64,000 nt of DNA from Candidatus Magnetocorallium paracelense (GCA_029001845.1 JAREWP010000033.1:186001-250000), one strand, 5' to 3'; positions 23,030-31,546 are shown, counted from the stretch's first letter. Translations and numbers: made by a program. Notes: generated from the letters alone by a model not told the origin.

Positions 23030-24928
23030 ATGACGCTTCTAAAGAATATTATCGATTCTTTCACATGGCAGTTGTTGCTGATTGCGGCAACTCTATACAC
23101 AGTGTTCGGTATTCCCCTGTATATGCTCTCCCTTCCCGGTAAGCTTAACGATTTACCTTATATTGTCATAATATCTGTTGTATTTATTATCTTTGTACTG
23201 GATTGTATTTCCAGAGTCGTTGTTTACAGATGGGTTTATATAAAAACATTAGGCTTTTGGCTGGATTTTCTTTCCATCGTGTTTCTTATTCTGGGGACAC
23301 CGGGTTTGTTATATTATTTCTTCTCTTATACAAACGATAATTTATTGATTAACCCGCGAGTCTTCCGTCTTACCAGATTAATCATCAGACTTACTCCTGT
23401 CGGCAGATTACCAAGGTTTATCAATAAGGAGGAAGAATTCAATCATCAATCGGAAACCGGGATATATGAACAGCAGGCAAGTACTTTACAAATGCAAATA
23501 AACGAGAGATTCAGTACGCTTGTTATTATTTTTGTTATTTTGGCCATTCTGATTGTCCCTGTTACAAATATTATACTGATTACGAACCCTTATCAAAAAA
23601 TATTGAATAATTTAACAAAGATCGATAAAAACGAAAAACTGTTGCATCATTATTTGGAAGTAATTAAATTTGACAAAAGCATATTGCAGGTTAAACGCAC
23701 CGGCAAAGGGGACGCGACAATTTTATTGGATAATAACAATCCTCAAATACAGGCATATGAACGATTGTTTTATACAAATAACAATTTCAGGTTAATTGTA
23801 TCGAATCGGGCAATACAAGCAAAATACGCCATATCGGACTGTATTATGGCGCTGTTCATAATAATGATTACCATTGTATTTAATCTTAGATTGTCAGTTG
23901 TAACCAAAAGGATTCTCATCGATCCCTTACATAAACTAAAAAGCCTCATTAATAATGCGATTCGTCAAAATAAGGAATTAACCTTTCTGGAAAACATCCG
24001 CGATACTGAACCGATCGTATTTTTGGAAAAGGTTTTTATTCCACTACTCCAAAGGGTGATTGCCGCAGTAAATACAGAGTCAAAGGAATCGATACTGGAA
24101 TTAGACGAATCAAAGCAGAATATTATCAAGAAAAGAGATTGGGCTATTTTATTTTCCGATGTCGAGGGATACGTTACAATCACCGAAACATTCCAATCAG
24201 AATCTTTTAAAATTATGAATAAATATTTCGAACACTGCTCTAAGGTTGTTTTTAAGTATAAAGGAGATATCTTTGAAACCACCGGTGATGGCTTGATTAT
24301 CACTTTCGATGGTGAGGAGAAAGAGAAACGCGCTTTTCTTGCCGCCATAGAGATCATCGAAACATTGGACAGAGATATAAAGAATCACAAATGGAATAAC
24401 ATTATCGATCATCCTGAATGGACAGAAGAGTGGACAAAAAGGATTCGTACCAGATTGGGTATTCATGTCGGTTCTGTTTCAACAGGAAGAATCGGAACGG
24501 ACAAAATTTTTCGATACGGAATGGTAGGTGAAACAGCCGGCTTGTCTGCGCGATTGGAATCGGCAAATAAACACTATGGTACTTACCTCCTATTCTCCGA
24601 TAAAATATTTACTTTCGTGCCTGCCGATTATATTGAATTTGTCAGGCAGGTGGACTATGCAAATGTCGTAGGTAAAAATAAGCCCATTGCTATTTACACA
24701 TATGATTTTAATCGCTCCGCCAATTATCATGACTTCAGAAAAGACTATAATTCAGGCATCTACGACTATTTAGCAGGAAAATGGGATGTAGCCTGCAAGC
24801 ATCTGACCAAAGCCCATAATTTATGGCCTGACGAAAGGGCTACTTTAAATTTATTGGAAAGAATGAATGAGAATAACTCGATATGCCCTCCTGATTGGGA
24901 TGGCTCGGTTCAATTGAAAAAGAAATAA
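23030..24928 (+). CDS. Class III nucleotide cyclase with N-terminal voltage-sensor-like domain
   Basis: 632 residues. S1-S4-like bundle: S2 with F55-x-x-D58-x-x-x-R62 and S3 with Asp79 match the charge-transfer centre of voltage sensors; S4 has R110, R113, R116 and R120. A fifth TM (161-183), an extracytoplasmic domain (~184-266), TM6 (268-287) and a HAMP-like linker lead to the cyclase domain (about 368-545): metal Asp377 in FSDVEGY and Asp420 in TTGDGL, then HVGSVSTGRIG and SARLES with Arg508. The purine-specificity lysine is Glu416, as in guanylyl cyclases; the second specificity position is Gly497, and the transition-state Asn is Gly504. Product (cGMP or cAMP) and activity are therefore open. 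The tail ends PPDWDGS, as in many bacterial adenylate cyclases. Confidence 0.8.
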   Translation: MTLLKNIIDSFTWQLLLIAATLYTVFGIPLYMLSLPGKLNDLPYIVIISVVFIIFVLDCISRVVVYRWVYIKTLGFWLDFLSIVFLILGTPGLLYYFFSYTNDNLLINPRVFRLTRLIIRLTPVGRLPRFINKEEEFNHQSETGIYEQQASTLQMQINERFSTLVIIFVILAILIVPVTNIILITNPYQKILNNLTKIDKNEKLLHHYLEVIKFDKSILQVKRTGKGDATILLDNNNPQIQAYERLFYTNNNFRLIVSNRAIQAKYAISDCIMALFIIMITIVFNLRLSVVTKRILIDPLHKLKSLINNAIRQNKELTFLENIRDTEPIVFLEKVFIPLLQRVIAAVNTESKESILELDESKQNIIKKRDWAILFSDVEGYVTITETFQSESFKIMNKYFEHCSKVVFKYKGDIFETTGDGLIITFDGEEKEKRAFLAAIEIIETLDRDIKNHKWNNIIDHPEWTEEWTKRIRTRLGIHVGSVSTGRIGTDKIFRYGMVGETAGLSARLESANKHYGTYLLFSDKIFTFVPADYIEFVRQVDYANVVGKNKPIAIYTYDFNRSANYHDFRKDYNSGIYDYLAGKWDVACKHLTKAHNLWPDERATLNLLERMNENNSICPPDWDGSVQLKKK

Positions 24929-24940
24929 CACTGTAAACAT

Positions 24941-26164
24941 ATGCAATATAAGATTGAAAATTATCTTATGGACCAGACCATATTTAAAGAAGGCGATGTG
25001 GCGAATCATGCCTATCTCATCAAAAGGGGATCAGTAAGAATCTTTAAACACATAAATGATGTTCACGTCCACCTGACCGATTTATTGGGAGGAGATGTAT
25101 TTGGAGAGCTAAGCGTACTCAGAAAAGAGACTCGAACTGCCTCTGCAATGGCGATTGAGTATACCGAGCTTGTGGTAATTAATCAATCAACGCTGCTCAC
25201 GCATATCAAAAAAAGTTCTCCAGTTATCAGATCCATTTTTAGAAAATTGATGAGCAGGGTTGTCGATTTAACGGGAAGATTATCTGAAACGCAAACACAG
25301 ACCAATGATCAGAGTACATTTATGGCTATATGCAACATTTTGGAAATGATGCATACCATACACCTTCATGCACCTGTAAGCGATCGCTCTTCAGATCACG
25401 ATTTGGGAATCAATTACCTCAATCTGTCAAAGAAAATCAGGGATATCATGCCGATCTCTCAATACGATATCGGTGAGACCATAAAAAAACTTCATGAAAT
25501 CGAGATTATAGAGGTGCAATACAAAAAGTCTGCTTCAACAGATAAATCTTCCGAACCGGTTAAGGGGAACACCAGGGAGCATAAGAACGATTCCGCCGAA
25601 AAATTCATCAAAATTTTGTACCCCGATAACTTTCTCCACTTTACAAAAAAGTTCTATAGTGAGTTGCAAGAATTCCAACCTGACCCGGTGGCAGATGAGA
25701 TCGACTTTATCGATATCGATGATTTTGCAAGTATTGTCAAAACCAGTTCCAAAATAATCTACAAAAAAATTTGCGCCGGAGAGATACCGGAGAGTATTTT
25801 TTGTATAAACAGGCCTGAGGCTGTCGAATGGGCAAGCGAGATGGGAGAGGATTATTTTAAAAAAGCAGGAAAGCCGCAGGTAGAGCTCGAGGATATCGAG
25901 TGTATTGATGACATTGTCTATGTGAAAGATGTCATCCTTCAGGAAGCGTTAAGCAGAGTTGGACATAATAAATTATGCACCCTCACGTTAATGGCGGACG
26001 AGAACGCCAGGTCAATTATATTCAGAAATATCTCCTCCAAACTGGCGACAATCATTAAAGAAGAGATGGAAACAAAGGTAATCATCGATAAGGTGGAGGC
26101 TTACGATATAGAAGAGGAGTTCATTGAAAAGATAAAGGAACTTGTGAACGAGTCATGTGAATGA
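24941..26164 (+). CDS. Cyclic-nucleotide-binding protein with HTH-like and FliG-C-like domains
   Basis: 407 residues, soluble. CNB domain (about 5-110) with an intact phosphate-binding cassette GDVFGELSVLRKETRTASA (51-69): Glu56, Arg65 and, right after it, Thr66, the 'RTA' form found in cGMP-dependent kinases and in many bacterial CNBs. A helical middle region follows, then an excisionase-like helix-turn-helix (about 256-300, DIDDFASIVKTSSKIIYKKI). The C-terminus (about 318-402) resembles the FliG C-domain: DDIVYVKDVILQEALSRV and FRNISSKLATIIKEEM. Twelve bases after the cyclase, so it is the obvious reader of that enzyme's product. The output may be a protein scaffold or motor-like partner rather than DNA; no flagellar genes are near. 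Confidence 0.72.
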   Translation: MQYKIENYLMDQTIFKEGDVANHAYLIKRGSVRIFKHINDVHVHLTDLLGGDVFGELSVLRKETRTASAMAIEYTELVVINQSTLLTHIKKSSPVIRSIFRKLMSRVVDLTGRLSETQTQTNDQSTFMAICNILEMMHTIHLHAPVSDRSSDHDLGINYLNLSKKIRDIMPISQYDIGETIKKLHEIEIIEVQYKKSASTDKSSEPVKGNTREHKNDSAEKFIKILYPDNFLHFTKKFYSELQEFQPDPVADEIDFIDIDDFASIVKTSSKIIYKKICAGEIPESIFCINRPEAVEWASEMGEDYFKKAGKPQVELEDIECIDDIVYVKDVILQEALSRVGHNKLCTLTLMADENARSIIFRNISSKLATIIKEEMETKVIIDKVEAYDIEEEFIEKIKELVNESCE

Positions 26165-26240
26165 ATATCGTTGTACACATCGAAACCGCGAATCTGGATA
26201 GCTATAATTACATGGTTTGTCAGAATACACAACTCAATAC

Positions 26241-26362
26241 CATTAACTTAAGGGCTAAAGCACCTTCCGACGGTAACGGGTCATGTTTGAGAAGGCGCAG
26301 CGAAGCGGTGCCTTCGAGTTTAGCCGCTGAAGGCGGATGATGCTTTGCTCCTTAAGTTAATG
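26241..26362. repeat. 122-bp palindromic interspersed element, copy A2 (inverted relative to A1)
   Basis: CATTAACTTAAGG... to ...CTTAAGTTAATG, same length as A1, with the asymmetric core in reverse orientation. It lies between the end of the signalling cluster and the convergent radical SAM gene, so it may also terminate transcription. Confidence 0.9.
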
Positions 26363-26394
26363 ACCTTGATACACAACTATGAAAAATGCACTTT

Positions 26395-27696
26395 CTACCG
26401 GGCTCTCGAATTATTATAAGCCTTTACTTCCTTTTTTAAGACACTTATTTCATGTCGGTCATAGCCGCTGTACAGACAGGAAAAGACCGTATTATTGGTT
26501 AGCAGCGGATCTATATCCTCCGGTATGACACCCTTTGAAACGAGTCGGTTAAAATCTCGCGTTCCCGGTATTGGGGAGTATTCGGTGAGGTAGACAGAGA
26601 TATCCAGAGATTTTAAAAACTCCACGCCTGCCCTGACCTCCTCAAAAGCCTGGTCAGGAAGGCCGTACATCAGGTATGCCCCTGTCTCTTCCTTTGAAAA
26701 TCCGTTTCTTTTTAAATGGGAAACAGCTTCTTTAAAAGAGTCGTTACTGACCTTTCCTCCTGTTCCTCTCTGTCTCTCCTCGTTTACTGTCTCAAGGCTG
26801 AGCCTCAGAGTCCTGAATCCTGCCTTTTTCATAAGACAGGCGATATCGTTGTCAATAAGAGTGGCATGAAGACCGTTGGGAGTGTGAAATCTGACGTTTA
26901 TCCCCCTTTTTACAACTCCTTCAAGAAGAGGGATAAGATGAGAGGAAGGATTTACAAGGAGAGCATCGTCATAAAAAGCAAAATCCTTTACACCGAGTTT
27001 ATAAAGGTCCAGGATCTCTTTAATTACTTCGTCGGGATTTCTCTGAGAGAAAGAACGGTTTAGAATTCCGGAGGCGCAGTAAGAACAATGAAAGGGGCAG
27101 CCTGTGGATGTTAACAGCGGGGCATAGGGAAGACTTTTATAGAGGGCGGACTTATAATAAGGCCTGAACTCTCTTATTTCACTCATTGAAGAGGTAAATG
27201 GAAAATCAAAATCTCCATCACCCAGAGGGCCTCTGTGTATGTAGTCCGGTTCTACTGTCAGAGCTGCATGTTCGGTAAAAAGCGTGGCGTATATCCCGCC
27301 AAGTATCACCTTGGAACAGGGGGAAAGTTTTCTTATTATATTGACAGCCTCTTTTACTCCGGGATACCAGTAAGACATGAGGGAGGTAATAAAGACCGCA
27401 TCCAAAGGGAGAGACTCTTTGACTCCCATAACGAATTCGTCTGTGGAGATACCGTATCTGCTGTATTCCCTGGAAATGTCATTTACGATTGCCGGTTTCT
27501 TAACGAGAGTTCTGCGATATTTTCCTCTGTTATATCTCTTCGGGAAATAGTGGTCCGTGCAGTCTATAAAGAATATATCGACATCAAAGGAACTGAGAAA
27601 CTCGGCTACCTTTAACAAACCCAGTGGTCTTGACCACATGTTAAAGGCGGCAAAATCGTATATCCAGGGATTGACCAGCAGAACTCTCGCAGGCAT
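26395..27696 (-). CDS. B12-binding-type radical SAM protein
   Basis: 433 residues. The N-terminal part (about 1-150) has a B12-binding-like Rossmann layout (VLLVNPW...FFIDCTDHY... VILGG). The radical SAM core starts at STGCPFHCSYCAS, with the Fe-S cluster cysteines at 200, 204 and 207, and continues with typical barrel strands (FAFYDDALLV, LRLSLETV). B12-binding radical SAM enzymes perform methyl transfers or other radical chemistry; the substrate cannot be read from sequence. The classical DxHxxG cobalamin motif is not clearly present, so cobalamin binding is uncertain. 22 bases downstream of the zinc-ribbon gene at 27719, on the same strand. Confidence 0.8.
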   Translation of the reverse strand: MPARVLLVNPWIYDFAAFNMWSRPLGLLKVAEFLSSFDVDIFFIDCTDHYFPKRYNRGKYRRTLVKKPAIVNDISREYSRYGISTDEFVMGVKESLPLDAVFITSLMSYWYPGVKEAVNIIRKLSPCSKVILGGIYATLFTEHAALTVEPDYIHRGPLGDGDFDFPFTSSMSEIREFRPYYKSALYKSLPYAPLLTSTGCPFHCSYCASGILNRSFSQRNPDEVIKEILDLYKLGVKDFAFYDDALLVNPSSHLIPLLEGVVKRGINVRFHTPNGLHATLIDNDIACLMKKAGFRTLRLSLETVNEERQRGTGGKVSNDSFKEAVSHLKRNGFSKEETGAYLMYGLPDQAFEEVRAGVEFLKSLDISVYLTEYSPIPGTRDFNRLVSKGVIPEDIDPLLTNNTVFSCLYSGYDRHEISVLKKEVKAYNNSRAR

Positions 27697-27718
27697 TTGA
27701 GAGACAAATCCGGTTTTT

Positions 27719-28003
27719 CTATTCTTCTATAATCTGCCCGGTAAGAGCTTCCGGCGTATATACGGCAATCGTATCCATTACACCGTTATCGGGATAACAC
27801 ATACATCTGTAAGAGGCTGTCTTACCGTAATTGTTCATCAGATTCGCCCAGCCGCTTACATATAATCGACAGTCATTATTAAAACAAACATAAAAATAGG
27901 GCACTCCCCATCCAAGACCGTCGGCAAAGTTAAAGGGAGGCGTTTCGCATTTACTCATCTTATGCCCGCAGTGAGGGCAGTCCGGTGCTTCCTTTATTTT
28001 CAT
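27719..28003 (-). CDS. Small zinc-ribbon protein
   Basis: 94 residues. CPHCGHKM near the N-terminus pairs with later cysteines (VCFNNDCRLYVSGW, CMC), forming a zinc-ribbon. Similar short 'CPHCG...YVCFN..C' proteins recur in Geobacter-like and Desulfobacterota genomes, but I know no function for them. It precedes the radical SAM gene in the same operon, and the ATG has an AGGAGGTTT-type ribosome-binding site. Confidence 0.65.
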   Translation of the reverse strand: MKIKEAPDCPHCGHKMSKCETPPFNFADGLGWGVPYFYVCFNNDCRLYVSGWANLMNNYGKTASYRCMCYPDNGVMDTIAVYTPEALTGQIIEE

Positions 28004-28179
28004 CTGTTAAACCTCCAAACAGAATGTGGGTCAACGTGAATCGATATGGTTTGCTGTGATATAAAAAACGAATATCGAAAATGATCTTTATTATACCTTA
28101 AATAACTTAAAAATTTATGCTTCATCATAATAAGAAGCCATTTTCAGTAGATATTACTGATATTACACCTTTTCTCTTA

Positions 28180-28304
28180 CTCCCTCTCCCCCTTTGAATG
28201 GCTTATAATCGCTTAAATAAGGAGAAAATTTGATAAGGAAAAGGCTTTGAATATTGAATATTTTATCTCTTTTTTAAGCGCTTATGCCCTCAAGGGGAGA
28301 GGAG
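28180..28304. repeat. Long imperfect palindrome with family C ends
   Basis: CTCTCCCCCTTTGAATGGCT... pairs with ...CCCTCAAGGGGAGAG, and further in CGCTTAAA pairs with TTTAAGCG around a ~55-nt centre. The outer ends match the hairpins at 6410 and 22984. It occupies the middle of the 440-base divergent spacer 28004-28445; no clear promoter was identified in the rest. Confidence 0.65.
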
Positions 28305-28445
28305 ACTTACATACGATAAGAGCCACAAAGGAGTTTCTTAAACAGAGTGTCTGAATGACAGTTGCTTTTAATGACTTCTTGTGATTTTAATTGTTGCTGT
28401 GTTATATTCCACATTGAAAATCCCTTAGATCGGTGTCGGTAGTTC

Positions 28446-29552
28446 ATGAAATCATACGATACAAATGTATTAATAGTAGGAGGAGGGCCGGCAGGCGCCC
28501 ATACGGCGAAACGCCTGTCCCAGGCGGGTATAGACAATATTCTTGTCGAACGGGACTGTAATTACTGCAAGCCCTGCGGCGGTGGCGTCAATCCGCTTGC
28601 CTTTGACGAGTTTGATATTCCCAAAAACCTGATTAAAAAGCGCGTTTCGTCAATAAGGATTGTCTCACCTTCAAAACGATCTGTCCACATCCCTCTTGCC
28701 GGAGGATATCTGGCTATAGTTGACAGATACCGATTTGATGCGACTTTAAGAGAGCTTGCCGTCAGAGAAGGAACAAACTTAATTGAGGGAAGTTTCAGGG
28801 GATTGGTCTACACAAAAGGCGGCCCTGTTGCAACAGTACAGACAAAGGACGGAACAAAAGAGATAAGAGCCGGATATGTAGTGGCGGCAGACGGCGTGAA
28901 CTCCATATTAAGAAAAAGCGCGCCAACACCGGCAAGACCCCATGTTTTTACGTTGTCAACCATATTGCCCGATAAGGATACGGAAACCTGCGAGTTTTGG
29001 TTTGGTTCGTCATGGTCATCGGGATTTTACGCCTGGGTTTTCCCACATCACAACGGACTCTCTATCGGAATATCCACATTGAATTACGGCATTGCAAATG
29101 AGCTCTTCCAATCATTCCTTCAGGCAAGAGGTATCGATGCTGTCAGAAGAGCAAGAGGGTATTATATCCCTGTATGGGATGACAAAATCTATTATCACAA
29201 CAAAATCTTTTTTGTCGGCGATGCAGCCGGTCAAGTACTTCCCATGAGTCTTGAAGGCATCTATTACGCTCTGAGCTCTGCAGAATCGGTTGTCCATGCC
29301 GTTAAAACGAATAAACCTCACAGTTACAGGTCCCATTGGCGATCAAAGCATAAACTGAGATTTCTGATAATGACGCTGTTACATCGAATATATTTAAGGA
29401 ATGACAGAACAGCGGAGAAACTAATCTCAATGCAGACCCATACGGATATACAGAGAGACGCAATGGGGATATGGTTGAGAAAGTTCCCGAAAAATGAGAA
29501 TCTCTTTGGCTACTTATATCTTATGGCTAAATTTATCGGCAGGTCTTTGTAA
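28446..29552 (+). CDS. Geranylgeranyl-reductase-family FAD-dependent oxidoreductase
   Basis: 368 residues. FAD-binding GGGPAGAHTAKRL at the N-terminus, followed by the family's substrate-site motif KPCGGGV (about 41-47) and FVGDAAGQVLPMSLEGIYYAL near 257-277, the second FAD motif. The family reduces isoprenoid double bonds (chlorophyll side chain, archaeal lipids, menaquinone side chains). In a non-phototrophic bacterium a quinone or polyprenyl substrate is more likely. This is inference. Confidence 0.82.
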   Translation: MKSYDTNVLIVGGGPAGAHTAKRLSQAGIDNILVERDCNYCKPCGGGVNPLAFDEFDIPKNLIKKRVSSIRIVSPSKRSVHIPLAGGYLAIVDRYRFDATLRELAVREGTNLIEGSFRGLVYTKGGPVATVQTKDGTKEIRAGYVVAADGVNSILRKSAPTPARPHVFTLSTILPDKDTETCEFWFGSSWSSGFYAWVFPHHNGLSIGISTLNYGIANELFQSFLQARGIDAVRRARGYYIPVWDDKIYYHNKIFFVGDAAGQVLPMSLEGIYYALSSAESVVHAVKTNKPHSYRSHWRSKHKLRFLIMTLLHRIYLRNDRTAEKLISMQTHTDIQRDAMGIWLRKFPKNENLFGYLYLMAKFIGRSL

Positions 29553-29608
29553 ACTGTTTTTCCGGCAAATATTCCCACATTCGTATTCCGAACCGACTTA
29601 GGAATTCA

Positions 29609-30658
29609 ATGTCAAAGTCATTCAAACTCTATATTGCTGTTTCTTTAATCGTGCATATTGTTTTAATTCTCTTTTTGAGTCGCACGAAGCGGGAAATGAC
29701 CTTTGAGCAAAGAGAATCGCGTCCTTTGGTGGCCAGAATCATCGAACCCGACAGAGCTTTTGAGGGAGCGATGATTCCAAAAGCAGAAAAATCGTTTGAT
29801 TCCGAGGATTTAAAACCCGATAATAAGCTTGATTTGGATGAACAGGAAAGCATGCCGGAGGAAATGGATACACCTCAAAAAAGTGAAGAGGTAACTCAGG
29901 AGGTATTCGATTCAACAGGTATAACCGTAATAGAAGAGCAAGGGGATACGCCTTTATTAAAGGAGAAACAGTTGGAGCCGGAAAAGCCGGTTTTGGCAAA
30001 GACCAAGGCGCCTGAAGTGAAAAAAGAGAAGAAAAAAGAGAAAAAGATATTTAAGAAAGCAAAAGTTAAAAGAGCGACGAAATCTGCCGGAAAAAGTAAA
30101 GCAAACACCGGGAATAGTATTTCCGGTGTTAAAAGGCCCGATAAAATCAAAGAGCTGCCCGCTTTAAATGAGGGTGTATCAAAATCTTCCACTCCTCCGG
30201 TTGTTCAACCGGGTAATATGCTTGGTAAGCTTTTTGACAGCGATATTATAGCAAAACATTCATTAAACCCCGGAAAGAAAGATGACTCTCCTGTTGCATT
30301 GAACAAGATGAAAAGGGAGAAAAAGATGTCTATCGATCTGGAATTCGATAATTTAAAATATTACAGCTATATGAAAAGACTGAAGGAAAGCATTGTGAGC
30401 GTATGGGAATATCCGCAAAGCGAGGCGATGAGCGGTGTCTTTGGAGATTTAATTATCAGCTTTACAATAAAAAGCGATGGCGGGCTCGGCGCTGTTGAGA
30501 TAGTAAGGACCTCCGGGCACAGGAACCTGGATGCAGCCGCTGAGAGGGCCTTGCGCGAAGCCGCTCCTTTTTGGCCCCTGCCGGAAAGCTGGGGCGTTAA
30601 CGCCTTTACGATCACAGGACACTTTGTATACAACCTCTATGGTAATTATTTAAATTAG
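29609..30658 (+). CDS. TonB-family energy-transducing protein
   Basis: 349 residues. One N-terminal TM helix (about 7-24, LYIAVSLIVHIVLILFLS) with a His in it as in TonB/TolA, a long charged Glu/Lys/Pro periplasmic linker (about 35-245), and a C-terminal TonB-type domain (about 255-345): YMKRLKESIVSVWEYP... GDLIISFTIKSDGGL... EIVRTSGHRNLDAAAERALREA. It transfers proton-motive energy to outer-membrane receptors. No ExbB/ExbD or receptor is adjacent, so partners are unknown. 56 bases after the reductase gene. Confidence 0.85.
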   Translation: MSKSFKLYIAVSLIVHIVLILFLSRTKREMTFEQRESRPLVARIIEPDRAFEGAMIPKAEKSFDSEDLKPDNKLDLDEQESMPEEMDTPQKSEEVTQEVFDSTGITVIEEQGDTPLLKEKQLEPEKPVLAKTKAPEVKKEKKKEKKIFKKAKVKRATKSAGKSKANTGNSISGVKRPDKIKELPALNEGVSKSSTPPVVQPGNMLGKLFDSDIIAKHSLNPGKKDDSPVALNKMKREKKMSIDLEFDNLKYYSYMKRLKESIVSVWEYPQSEAMSGVFGDLIISFTIKSDGGLGAVEIVRTSGHRNLDAAAERALREAAPFWPLPESWGVNAFTITGHFVYNLYGNYLN

Positions 30659-30682
30659 AGGTAACGGTGTTATCTGGCTTTA

Positions 30683-31453
30683 CTAAACCTGAGAATAAAT
30701 AATCCTTTCACTATGGGTATAAATATTAAAGCGTCTTCCTCTTAGAAATCCGATCATCGTTACCCCCTGCTCCTGTGCAAGATTTATTGAAAGCAGGGTT
30801 GGCGCCGTTCTGCTGGCAACAACAGGTATGCCCCAACGCGCGCATTTAGAACTGATCTCCGACGAGAGTCTTCCGCTTACAAGAAGAACTTTATCATCAA
30901 ATGCAATATCCTCTATAATGCAGCGACCGATGACCTTGTCAACGGCATTATGCCTGCCAATGTCGTCGGCAAAGGCCAATATCTCCTTTTTGTCAGATAT
31001 GGCTGCGCTGTGAATACAGCCTGTAGATTTATAGGGTTCCGAAATATCTTGAAATTTCCTGAAAATCTCTGTCAGTTCCTCTCTGGTAACTCTGAAATTC
31101 TCCGATTTAATTCTTTTTTCCAGCTTTTTTTCAAAGGTTATTCCACCGATACAACCTGACGTAATGACCTTGCCTTCCATAGAGAGCTCACCGTCAGAGG
31201 GGATGTCGACTTTGATTTCGTCTCCTTCGGAAAGGACCATTTTTTCAAAACACCAACCACCTTTAATCACTTCCGATGTCATAATAAACCCAACAATGAG
31301 TTCTTTAATCATTACAGGTGTGCAGTAGAGACTCAGAATTTCTTCGCCATTTACAGAGAGACGAAGTCTCTTTTCAATGGCTATGGGATCGTCGATCTCC
31401 TCCACATCTCCTTCACGTACCTTTAATATTCTTTTACTAACGTAATGTTCCAT
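30683..31453 (-). CDS. fdhD: Formate dehydrogenase accessory sulfurtransferase FdhD
   Basis: 256 residues. Family features: the ITSGCIGGITF loop containing the persulfide-carrying cysteine; GCIHSAA; FADDIGRHNAVDKVIG; LLVSGRLSSEISSKC; and the SRTAPTLLSINLAQ tail. FdhD carries sulfur from a cysteine desulfurase to the molybdenum cofactor of formate dehydrogenase. Only the first cysteine of the usual CxxC is present (C-I-G-G). No fdh gene is in the window, but the enzyme implies one in the genome. Confidence 0.92.
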   Translation of the reverse strand: MEHYVSKRILKVREGDVEEIDDPIAIEKRLRLSVNGEEILSLYCTPVMIKELIVGFIMTSEVIKGGWCFEKMVLSEGDEIKVDIPSDGELSMEGKVITSGCIGGITFEKKLEKRIKSENFRVTREELTEIFRKFQDISEPYKSTGCIHSAAISDKKEILAFADDIGRHNAVDKVIGRCIIEDIAFDDKVLLVSGRLSSEISSKCARWGIPVVASRTAPTLLSINLAQEQGVTMIGFLRGRRFNIYTHSERIIYSQV

Positions 31454-31546
31454 AACCTCTATACTTTAACCTCGATATTTTCTATACTGTGAATCAATGG
31501 TATTATACTGTGAATGGTTACTGCTTCATGGTATAATAAATTTTCT

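Noticed and set aside
24941-26164. Ordinary Crp/Fnr transcription factor
   Set aside because: The CNB domain is genuine, but there is no Crp winged helix directly after it, and the C-terminal third looks FliG-like. Length is nearly twice that of Crp.
28180-28304. Clean nested insertion of one element into another
   Set aside because: The outer and inner arms form one continuous imperfect palindrome and no target-site duplication was found, so nesting is not demonstrated.
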